A DNA stretch of 6,165 nt from Alphaproteobacteria bacterium (GTDB taxonomy: Bacteria; Pseudomonadota; Alphaproteobacteria; Micavibrionales; UBA2020). The stretch is taken from the NCBI GenBank assembly GCA_018971405.1, contig JAGXAX010000094.1, positions 1-6,165 of the forward strand. Direction: 5' to 3'. Positions 1-6,165 of this stretch are shown one piece after another (position 1 is the stretch's first letter; each line of letters opens with the position of its first letter). The position numbers and the translations under genes were made by a program. The notes under the pieces are model-generated. The model ran no database searches. It was not told where the DNA came from and saw only the letters and a program-made list of their open reading frames with translations.

Positions 1-1
1 C

Positions 2-346
2 AACGACAAAATTAAATTCGAGATAAAAAATATTGGGGAAACGCAAGCCAAACTTCTTTCCCGTTGTGTTGGAGTACAAACCACCGCCCCTGTATTTCAG
101 CGCCCTGAACGCAACCCTCAAACTTTCAAAGAAGACGTAACCTTGCCCAGTGGACAAGGGATAGGAAGAGAATTCGATTATTCAAAACCAAGCGATACTA
201 CAAGCACGAACATCTGGTGTTTCGGAAGCATCGTCTATAAGGACGGGGCAGGCATGGTTCGCACAACCGGGTTTTGCCGCAGCTACGACAAAGACACCGA
301 GCGATTCACGCCGCTGCAAGACAGTGACTACGAATACGCCTATTAG
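2..346 (+). CDS. C-terminal part of an unrecognised protein, possibly membrane-anchored or exported (5' end outside window)
   Basis: One frame is open from the left edge to a TAG at 344-346, so this is the last 114 residues of a longer gene. A TTG at 143 could serve as a start, but the open frame and protein-like sequence continue upstream of it, so I treat the gene as truncated by the window. The visible part begins with a beta-strand-like stretch (KFEIKNIGETQAKLLSR) and ends with IVYKDGAGMVRTTGFCRSYD. This pairing, a 'K/N-x-G-x-T-x-A' strand followed by 'Y-x-D-x-x-G-x-x-x-x-T-x-F-C', resembles small proteobacterial hypothetical proteins that carry an N-terminal membrane segment and an Ig-like outer domain. 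That comparison is from memory, and the N-terminal segment cannot be seen. GC is about 49%, and codons such as AGA, GGA, ATA and TCA are used that the core genes avoid, which suggests an accessory or acquired gene. No function is assigned. Confidence 0.7.
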   Translation, partial: NDKIKFEIKNIGETQAKLLSRCVGVQTTAPVFQRPERNPQTFKEDVTLPSGQGIGREFDYSKPSDTTSTNIWCFGSIVYKDGAGMVRTTGFCRSYDKDTERFTPLQDSDYEYAY

Positions 347-356
347 AACGTTTCCC

Positions 357-385
357 TTGACAGCCGCCGCAATCCATGATTGAAT
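357..385 (+). promoter_or_regulatory. Candidate sigma-70 promoter after the truncated gene
   Basis: A perfect -35 hexamer TTGACA lies at 357-362, followed by a 17-bp spacer and TTGAAT at 380-385 (4 of 6 matches to TATAAT). It starts 10 bp after the stop of the upstream gene, and no convincing protein start follows before the terminator at 430-470. Transcription would begin near 391-393. The -35 and spacing are good and the -10 is only fair, so this is a candidate. Confidence 0.4.
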
Positions 386-391
386 GAAAAG

Positions 392-470
392 GCTCATGCG
401 GTGGGTTTTCCCATCCCTGTGCCAAAGCGAAGGACCTGATCTGGCAGACATGCCGACAGGTCCTTTTTTA
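392..470 (+). ncRNA. Candidate small RNA of about 80 nt
   Basis: The stretch lies between a promoter-like pair (357-385) and a strong intrinsic terminator. It contains a 6-bp hairpin at 400-415 (GGTGGG, loop TTTT, CCCATC, one G-T pair), a short single-stranded linker, and then the terminator hairpin at 430-465. Promoter, 5' hairpin, linker, and terminator with a U tract form the usual layout of a bacterial trans-acting sRNA. I do not recognise it as SRP RNA or another known family. A 32-codon frame from ATG 385 to 483 runs through it but reads through the terminator, so it is unlikely to be a gene. The alternative is that this is only the 3' untranslated region and terminator of the upstream gene. 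Confidence 0.3.
430..470 (+). terminator. Rho-independent terminator
   Basis: A 9-bp perfect stem AAGGACCTG (430-438) pairs with CAGGTCCTT (457-465). Inside it is a second stem, GGCA (443-446) with TGCC (451-454), closing a GACA loop. The T-rich tract TTTTTTATTTT follows (464-474). Stem, G/C content and U tract are all strong for the + strand. There is no matching T tract on the - strand. It ends transcription from the truncated gene and/or the candidate sRNA. Confidence 0.85.
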
Positions 471-475
471 TTTTG

Positions 476-503
476 ACGCAAACGAAAGGAGGCGCCTTTG
501 CGT
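476..503. repeat. Short inverted repeat enclosing an orphan Shine-Dalgarno-like sequence
   Basis: ACGCAAA at 476-482 is the exact inverse of TTTGCGT at 497-503. The 14-bp interior contains AAAGGAGG (485-492), a near-perfect ribosome binding site, and the palindrome GGCGCC (491-496). The only start codon at a suitable distance is TTG 498-500. The frame that opens there runs through the repeat array and on into the antisense of the DUF2336 gene, and does not look like a real protein. Function unknown. Confidence 0.3.
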
Positions 504-593
504 TCCGCCGCCGCCGTTCCGCGCAGAAACGCGTCTGCGCCGTTTTCCCCCGTTTCACCGACACACAGGCCGTATCGCGCTGCGCGAAAAATA

Positions 594-686
594 CGGACAA
601 ATGCGGTCAAATGCAGGCCGGATACGGACAAATGCGGGTACTTTGCGGACAAATGCGGGCGGAATGCGGGCAAATGCGGACATGGA
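594..686. repeat. Iteron-like tandem array, 13-bp core at exact 21-bp spacing, upstream of the wHTH gene
   Basis: The core CGGnCAAATGCGG (one copy CGGTCAAATGCAG) begins at 604, 625, 646 and 667, exactly 21 bp apart. A further copy begins at 594, 10 bp before the first. Between the cores lie weaker half-units starting with C-G/A-G at 614, 635, 656 and 677, so the whole array has a 10/11-bp rhythm, close to one helical turn. The cores are nearly identical while the 8-bp interiors between them differ freely. That is expected for protein-binding sites on one face of the DNA rather than for coding repeats. The last units overlap the start codon of the wHTH gene at 682, which suggests that its product, or a related one, binds here. 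Confidence 0.7.
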
Positions 687-945
687 AAAAACGAATTCAG
701 GAAACTCTACCGAAGGTTGCTTTTACGAGGATTGTACGCTCAAAGACCCGACCGTTCCCCCCGCCGCCGCAAAAATACACTTCCGGCTGTGGCGCGAAAA
801 GCGGCTGACGATTACCAGCCTCTGCAACGCGCACGACCTCAGGGACGTTCCGCGCAGCACCGTCAAACATCACCTGCGCCTGCTCGTCGCGCGCGGCTAC
901 GTGCAGCGCCACGGACGCGGCAAAGGCACCTGGTATACGTTATAA
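682..945 (+). CDS. Small winged helix-turn-helix DNA-binding protein (87 aa)
   Basis: The gene is read from ATG 682 to TAA 943-945. Residues about 31-87 form a winged helix-turn-helix: helix 1 KIHFRLWREKRL, helix 2 around ITSLCNAHDL, recognition helix in VPRSTVKHHLRLLVARGYV, and a wing with basic and glycine residues, QRHGRGKGTWYTL. This is the standard 'sTVkhhLr-Lva-Gyv-r-GrGkgt-Y' pattern of small bacterial regulators. Residues 1-30 carry two cysteines (13 and 18) but no clear fold. The same frame is open back to ATG 601, but those extra 27 residues would be translated iterons (RTNAG repeats), so I prefer 682. No good Shine-Dalgarno precedes either start, only GCGG 4 bases before 682. The gene converges on the DUF2336 gene with 11 bp between the stops and no visible terminator in the gap. 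The specific family and target are unknown; autorepression through the upstream array is an inference. Confidence 0.65.
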   Translation: MEKTNSGNSTEGCFYEDCTLKDPTVPPAAAKIHFRLWREKRLTITSLCNAHDLRDVPRSTVKHHLRLLVARGYVQRHGRGKGTWYTL

Positions 946-956
946 GGATTGCAGGC

Positions 957-2030
957 TCAGATCTCTTCCGGATGGCGCGCCCAGTCCCTGCGGAGGACGG
1001 TGACTTCGCCCTCGCGCACCGCGTCGAAATATTTCAGCGCGTCGGCCATCTCGCGCTGGTCGACGATTTTTTCGTCGGTGCGCACGGGCCGGCTGAGAAG
1101 ATAGATCGAGGCGAATTCGGATTTCATCATGCCGATGGAGCGGCAGGCGGCGGCGAAAAGTTTTCCGCCCTCCTTCCGGATGATGCGCAGGACGGCGTCG
1201 GCCGGCAGCTCCAGCTTCGCCGCCATCAGCGCGACGAAGAACGAAACCTGCCCGCGGCGCAGCGCCTTGATCATCTGCGACGGGGAATTTTCGCCCCGTT
1301 CGCCGAAGCGCTCCGCCAGCGCCGTCATTTCCGGCGTGACGCGCAGCGCGCCTTTCGCCTCGAAGCACAGCTCCTCGACGAGATTGTCGAGCGACGCCTC
1401 GATGGCCGCGGCGGAAACCTGGAAACGCTTGCCGATGTCGCGGCGCAGCGCCTGCGAAACGCAGCCGTAGAGTTGCGCCGCGAGCTCGCCGTCGACCTCG
1501 GAGCGGCGCAGCAGCGCTTCCTGCAGCTTCTCGTATTTCAGCGACGTCCTGACGAGGCGCTTCATCCCGCTCTTCGTCAGGTTGACGTTCTGGTTTTCGA
1601 GCATGTTGACCGCCGTGCCGGCGTCGCCCGTCTCGATCAGCCGTCCCGCCACCGCGGGGCTGATCCGCGCGCGCCGCGCGATCGAGCGCCAGTATTCCGC
1701 GCCCTTCGAGGAAATGATGTAGACGAGGTCCACGTCGTTCAATACCGTGCTGTGCTGCAAAATCGGCCGCGCCACGGAAATCTCGTCGTTGGCGAGGTAG
1801 ATGACGACTTCCGGCGGCACGTTCGGCAGCACCGCCAGCCGCTCCGCCAGCGCCTCGCGCAGGTCGATCTCCGCCTGCCGGATCAGCTGCATCATGATCT
1901 CCACGATCAGCCGGTGCTCCATCTCGTTCAGCGCGTCATGCTCGAAAAAGCTGGAAACCGCATTGGCCAGCGCGTAACGCCCCGTCGGCGTCGTGTCTTG
2001 CGCAAGCTGCAAAAGTTGTCTCGAGTCCAT
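957..2030 (-). CDS. DUF2336 domain protein, HEAT-like helical repeats
   Basis: The product is all-helical and shows the DUF2336 hallmark: a stretch from ISVARPILQHSTVLNDVDLVYII through WRSIARRARISPAVAGRLIETGD to NMLENQNVNLT (about residues 84-151 from this start). The family is found mainly in Alphaproteobacteria. Its biochemical role is not established; the helical repeats suggest a protein-binding scaffold. No signal peptide or membrane segment is visible, so it is probably cytoplasmic. Start choice: the frame is open to GTG 2087 (376 aa), but ATG 2030 (357 aa) is preceded by GGAGG (2040-2044) at 9 bases. A perfect -10 box at 2101-2106 would place the transcript start near 2094, leaving almost no leader for the GTG. 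The extra 19 codons also include several T- or A-ending ones. The family match is firm, the start less so. It is divergent from rimP and convergent with the wHTH gene, so it is probably monocistronic. Confidence 0.88.
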   Translation of the reverse strand: MDSRQLLQLAQDTTPTGRYALANAVSSFFEHDALNEMEHRLIVEIMMQLIRQAEIDLREALAERLAVLPNVPPEVVIYLANDEISVARPILQHSTVLNDVDLVYIISSKGAEYWRSIARRARISPAVAGRLIETGDAGTAVNMLENQNVNLTKSGMKRLVRTSLKYEKLQEALLRRSEVDGELAAQLYGCVSQALRRDIGKRFQVSAAAIEASLDNLVEELCFEAKGALRVTPEMTALAERFGERGENSPSQMIKALRRGQVSFFVALMAAKLELPADAVLRIIRKEGGKLFAAACRSIGMMKSEFASIYLLSRPVRTDEKIVDQREMADALKYFDAVREGEVTVLRRDWARHPEEI

Positions 2031-2100
2031 CAGGCCAAGCCTCCCCGCATAAGCATCATAGCTGACATTCCAGTATTTGCTCACCACCCCTATCCCCCCT

Positions 2101-2130
2101 ATTATAGCAACGTTTTATGTATTATGTATA
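2101..2130 (-). promoter_or_regulatory. Promoter for the DUF2336 gene
   Basis: Read on the - strand, a perfect TATAAT lies at 2106-2101 and TATACA (4 of 6 matches to TTGACA) at 2130-2125, with an 18-bp spacer. The predicted transcript start is near 2094. This gives a leader of about 64 nt to ATG 2030, carrying its GGGGAGG ribosome binding site, but only about 7 nt to GTG 2087. Confidence 0.55.
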
Positions 2131-2277
2131 TAATTATTTCAATTTCCACTAAAACTTTATATAAATTATGTTAATGAATAATGAATTTTTAAAAGGTTAT
2201 GCAGAAAAATCGAATTTATCGTTATGAAAATTAAAAATGAAAAGAAATCAGACACTTAATAAATGAGAAAAAAACCC
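2107..2277. other. AT-rich divergent intergenic region with no gene
   Basis: GC is about 20% across 2101-2280 by direct count, against about 65% in the flanking core genes. I see no tRNA, no plausible protein with a ribosome binding site, and only minor repeats, such as the tandem AATGAAT at 2173-2186. ATG 2263 is in frame with rimP, but a promoter-like pair lies downstream of it. The region probably serves the two divergent promoters and may bind nucleoid proteins. Confidence 0.6.
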
Positions 2278-2307
2278 TTGCAACATAACCTTTCCATACG
2301 TTATAAA
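2278..2307 (+). promoter_or_regulatory. Candidate promoter of the rimP-nusA-infB operon
   Basis: TTGCAA at 2278-2283 (4 of 6) and TATAAA at 2302-2307 (5 of 6) are separated by 18 bp, inside the AT-rich divergent region and oriented toward rimP. The predicted transcript start is near 2314, giving a leader of about 100 nt that contains the hairpin at 2360-2392. Other AT-rich hexamers occur nearby, so this is the best rather than the only candidate. Confidence 0.45.
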
Positions 2308-2359
2308 CCTTCTAAATCCCAAGCTGTTATAGGCGCTATGCCCGTAATGAGCGTTAACA

Positions 2360-2392
2360 AAAAGGGTGGGCTTCAAAAGAGCCCGCCCTTTT
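2360..2392 (+). terminator. Terminator-like leader hairpin 20 bases before rimP (possible attenuator)
   Basis: AAAAGGGTGGGCT (2360-2372) pairs along 13 positions, with one T-G pair, to AGCCCGCCCTTTT (2380-2392) around the 7-base loop TCAAAAG. On the + strand the stem ends in TTTT followed by GCTTAG, a short U tract. On the - strand it ends in TTTTTG, so it could work both ways. Placed between the likely promoter and the rimP start, it would act on the operon's own transcript. Attenuation of the rimP-nusA operon by NusA is known in Bacillus subtilis; that it happens here is an inference. It could instead be a plain terminator shielding the operon from upstream transcription. Confidence 0.65.
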
Positions 2393-2412
2393 GCTTAGGA
2401 AATTTTGATACA

Positions 2413-2943
2413 GTGAACAAACCGCCGCTTATTCGAAAAATCGAAGACGCCATCACCCCCGCCGTCGAGTCCATGGGATTCGAGCTGGTGCGGGTGCTGA
2501 TGACCGGCGCGGGCAAACCGACCCTGCAGATCATGGCCGAGCGGCCATGGAATGCGGAGACGAAAAAGGGCGGCACGATCACGATCGACGAGTGCGGGAA
2601 GCTCTCGCAGGCCATTTCCGCGGTGCTCGACGTCGAGAACGTGATGGAGGACAAGCCCTACTTCCTCGAAGTCGGCTCGCCCGGCATCGACCGCCCGCTC
2701 ACGCGCCTCAAGGACTTCGACCGCTTCGCGGGACAGGATGCGAAGCTGGAGATCGAACCCGCCATCGGCGGCCGCAAGCGGTTCCGCGGCACGCTGAAGG
2801 GCACGAAGGGCAAGTCCGTCATCATCGCCGCGGAAGACGGCGAGGCGGAAATCCCCTTCGCCGCGATCGAGAAGGCGAAACTGACCGTCATGGACGAACT
2901 TTTGAAACCGAAGCAACGCAGCAAGCAAATCAAAGCCAACTAG
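2413..2943 (+). CDS. rimP: Ribosome maturation factor RimP (176 aa)
   Basis: RimP binds the 30S subunit in the cytoplasm and is needed for its late assembly. The N-terminal domain (about residues 5-95) shows the family motifs: MGFELVRV at 21-28, DECGKLSQAISAVLDVEN at 59-76, and FLEVGSPGIDRPL at 84-96, matching the E. coli pattern LEVSSPGLDRPL. The C-terminal SH3-like domain follows (about 98-160), and the protein ends in a basic tail (KPKQRSKQIKAN). The start is GTG 2413, chosen because it sits just before LIRKIEDAITPAVE, where family members begin. AGGA lies at 2397-2400, a rather long 12 bases upstream. The frame is open to ATG 2338 and ATG 2263, but those starts would translate the leader hairpin and precede or overlap the promoter. 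First gene of the operon; the stop is 18 bp before nusA. Confidence 0.95.
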   Translation: MNKPPLIRKIEDAITPAVESMGFELVRVLMTGAGKPTLQIMAERPWNAETKKGGTITIDECGKLSQAISAVLDVENVMEDKPYFLEVGSPGIDRPLTRLKDFDRFAGQDAKLEIEPAIGGRKRFRGTLKGTKGKSVIIAAEDGEAEIPFAAIEKAKLTVMDELLKPKQRSKQIKAN

Positions 2944-2961
2944 GAAAACAGGAAAAAGACA

Positions 2962-4497
2962 ATGCAGGAATTACTACAAGCCGCCGACGCCGCCGCCCGC
3001 GAGAAGAACATCGACCGCGAAATCGTCATCGTCGCCATGGAAGAGGCGATCCAGAAAGCCGGCCGCTCGAAATACGGCTACGACCACGACATCCGCGCGA
3101 CGATCGACCGCAAGACGGGCGAGATCGCGCTTTACCGCTACCGCACGGTCGTCGAGGCCTTCAATCCCGAAACGCCGGAGCTCGAACCTCAGCAGATCCT
3201 GTTCAAGGACGCAAAGAAGATCAACAAGGAGATCCAGCTCGGGGAATTCATCATCGACGCCCTGCCGCCGCTCGATTTCGGCCGCATCGGCGCGCAGACC
3301 GCCAAGCAGGTCATCTTCCAGAAAGTGCGCGACGCCGAACGCGAAAAGCAATACGAGGAATACAAGGACCGCGTGGGCGAGATCGTCTCCGGCGTGGTCA
3401 AGCGCGTCGAATACGGCAACGTCACGGTCGATCTCGGCCGCGGCGAGGCCTTCATGCGCCGCAACGACGCCCTGCCCCGCGAGCATTTCAAGACCGGCGA
3501 CCGCGTCCGCGCCTACATCGCCGACGTCCGTCAGGAGCCGCGCGGGCCGCAGGTCTTTTTAAGCCGCACGCACGCCGATTTCCTCGCCAAACTGTTCCGT
3601 CAGGAAGTGCCGGAAATCTATGACGGCATCATCGAGATCCGCGCCGTCGCGCGCGACCCCGGCTCACGCGCCAAGATCGCCGTCATCTCCCGCGACGGCA
3701 GCATCGACCCCGTCGGCGCCTGCGTCGGCATGCGCGGCAGCCGCGTGCAGGCCGTGGTGAGCGAACTGCAGGGCGAAAAGATCGACATCATCCCCTGGAC
3801 GCAGGACACGGCGACCTTCGTCGTCAATGCGCTTTCGCCTGCCGAAGTCACCAAGGTCGTCATGGACGAGGAAAAACGCCGCCTTGACGTCGTCGTGCCG
3901 GACGACCAGCTCTCGCTGGCCATCGGCCGCCGCGGTCAGAACGTCCGCCTCGCGACGCAACTCTCCGGCTGGAACATCGACATCATGACGGAAGCGGAAG
4001 AATCCGAACGCCGCCAGAACGAATTCAAGACGCGCTCCGCCCTCTTCATCGAGGCGCTGGACGTGGACGAAGTCATCGCCCACCTGCTGGTCGTCGAAGG
4101 CTTCGTCTCGATCGAGGACATCGTCGAGACCTCCGACGCGGAAATCTCCCGCATCGAGGGCTTCGACGAAGACATCGCGGCTGAACTGAAGCGCCGCGCC
4201 GCAAGCTGGCTCGCCACCAAGAAGGATGCGTTCGAGAAGCGCGCGAGGGAAATCGGCATCAGCAAGGAACTCTCGGCGGTCGAAGGCCTGACGCAGGACA
4301 TGATCATCGTCCTCGGCGAAAACGGCGTGAAGACGATGGACGACCTCGGCGACCTCGCCGGCGACGAACTGCGCGAAATGGTCGGCGAGGGCAAGCTCAC
4401 CGAATCCCAGGCCAACGCGGTCATCATGGCCGCCCGCGCCGGATGGTTCGCTGACGATGGCGGCTCCGACGCCACGAAGACCGTAAGCAACGGATAA
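2962..4497 (+). CDS. nusA: Transcription termination/antitermination factor NusA (511 aa)
   Basis: NusA binds elongating RNA polymerase and nascent RNA. It promotes pausing and intrinsic termination and takes part in antitermination complexes on rRNA operons. Domains in order: N-terminal polymerase-binding domain (about 1-125); S1 domain (about 136-201, [21 protein letters not shown]); KH1 with [19 protein letters not shown] (251-269); KH2 with [19 protein letters not shown] (319-337); then two acidic helix-hairpin-helix repeats (about 365-415 and 437-490), the AR1/AR2-like tail typical of Proteobacteria. Both KH loops are intact (GMRG and GRRG). Length is normal for Alphaproteobacteria. ATG 2962 is preceded by AGGA at 2950-2953 with 8-base spacing. 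It is co-transcribed with rimP and followed by infB after 25 bp, with no ylxR/rnpM gene between them. Confidence 0.98.
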   Translation: MQELLQAADAAAREKNIDREIVIVAMEEAIQKAGRSKYGYDHDIRATIDRKTGEIALYRYRTVVEAFNPETPELEPQQILFKDAKKINKEIQLGEFIIDALPPLDFGRIGAQTAKQVIFQKVRDAEREKQYEEYKDRVGEIVSGVVKRVEYGNVTVDLGRGEAFMRRNDALPREHFKTGDRVRAYIADVRQEPRGPQVFLSRTHADFLAKLFRQEVPEIYDGIIEIRAVARDPGSRAKIAVISRDGSIDPVGACVGMRGSRVQAVVSELQGEKIDIIPWTQDTATFVVNALSPAEVTKVVMDEEKRRLDVVVPDDQLSLAIGRRGQNVRLATQLSGWNIDIMTEAEESERRQNEFKTRSALFIEALDVDEVIAHLLVVEGFVSIEDIVETSDAEISRIEGFDEDIAAELKRRAASWLATKKDAFEKRAREIGISKELSAVEGLTQDMIIVLGENGVKTMDDLGDLAGDELREMVGEGKLTESQANAVIMAARAGWFADDGGSDATKTVSNG

Positions 4498-4522
4498 CCC
4501 TGAACGAAAGAAACGGCTGACA

Positions 4523-6165
<1,643 letters not shown>

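Noticed and set aside
182..673. A 163-codon frame on the - strand
   Set aside because: It spans the terminator and the repeat array, is antisense to the left-edge gene, and shows no family features.
594..686. CRISPR array
   Set aside because: The units are 13 bp with 8-bp interiors at a 21-bp period, far shorter than CRISPR repeats and spacers, and no cas genes are present.
473..808. A 111-codon + strand frame with CGQMR heptads
   Set aside because: It starts at a TTG within the T tract of the terminator and overlaps the wHTH gene in another frame; its C-terminal half looks random.
946..956. Bidirectional terminator between the convergent wHTH and DUF2336 genes
   Set aside because: The 11-bp gap and its flanks contain no hairpin followed by a T tract on either strand.
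498..2174. A 558-codon open frame on the + strand starting at TTG with a good ribosome binding site
   Set aside because: Most of it is the mirror of the DUF2336 gene. High GC3 keeps the antisense open, and the product is arginine-rich low-complexity sequence with no domain. The - strand frame gives a recognised family.
2107..2340. A tRNA gene before rimP, as metY in E. coli
   Set aside because: No cloverleaf, no T-loop motif and no suitable GC-rich stems are visible in this AT-rich region.

Overview
The window looks like the chromosome of an alphaproteobacterium. The main evidence is a DUF2336 protein, a family found mostly in Alphaproteobacteria, and an IF2 whose N-terminal extension (TLSLKAPLG..., [13 protein letters not shown]) is of the type seen in that class. 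The coding DNA of the core genes is GC-rich (about 65% by hand count of sample rows) with strong G/C third positions. I cannot name a genus from the sequence alone.

Layout. (1) Positions 2-346 hold the 3' end of an unrecognised gene on the + strand, with lower GC (about 49%) and different codon use from the core genes. It looks like a predicted membrane-anchored or exported protein. (2) Positions 357-470 hold a consensus-like promoter followed by a hairpin and a strong intrinsic terminator. This may be an unannotated small RNA of about 80 nt, or only the terminator of gene 1. (3) Positions 594-686 hold a tandem array built on a 10/11-bp unit, with a 13-bp core recurring exactly every 21 bp. 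It runs straight into the start of a small winged helix-turn-helix gene (682-945), which suggests an autoregulatory operator. (4) Convergent with that gene, on the - strand, is a DUF2336 gene (957-2030, or to 2087 with an upstream GTG start). (5) Positions about 2088-2412 are an AT-rich divergent control region (about 20% GC in its middle 180 bp). It holds a promoter for DUF2336 on the - strand, and a promoter plus a terminator-like leader hairpin for the operon on the + strand. (6) From 2413 to the right edge runs the translation and transcription operon rimP - nusA - infB, with infB cut by the window end.

How the genes fit together: RimP matures the 30S subunit, NusA controls pausing, termination and antitermination by RNA polymerase, and IF2 delivers initiator tRNA to the ribosome. 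They are co-transcribed in most bacteria. The ylxR/rnpM gene that often sits between nusA and infB is absent here. The hairpin before rimP is placed where NusA-dependent attenuation acts in some other bacteria, so autoregulation of the operon is plausible but unproven. The left third (partial gene, candidate sRNA, iteron array, small wHTH gene) looks like accessory DNA next to this conserved block, and is where anything new is most likely to be.
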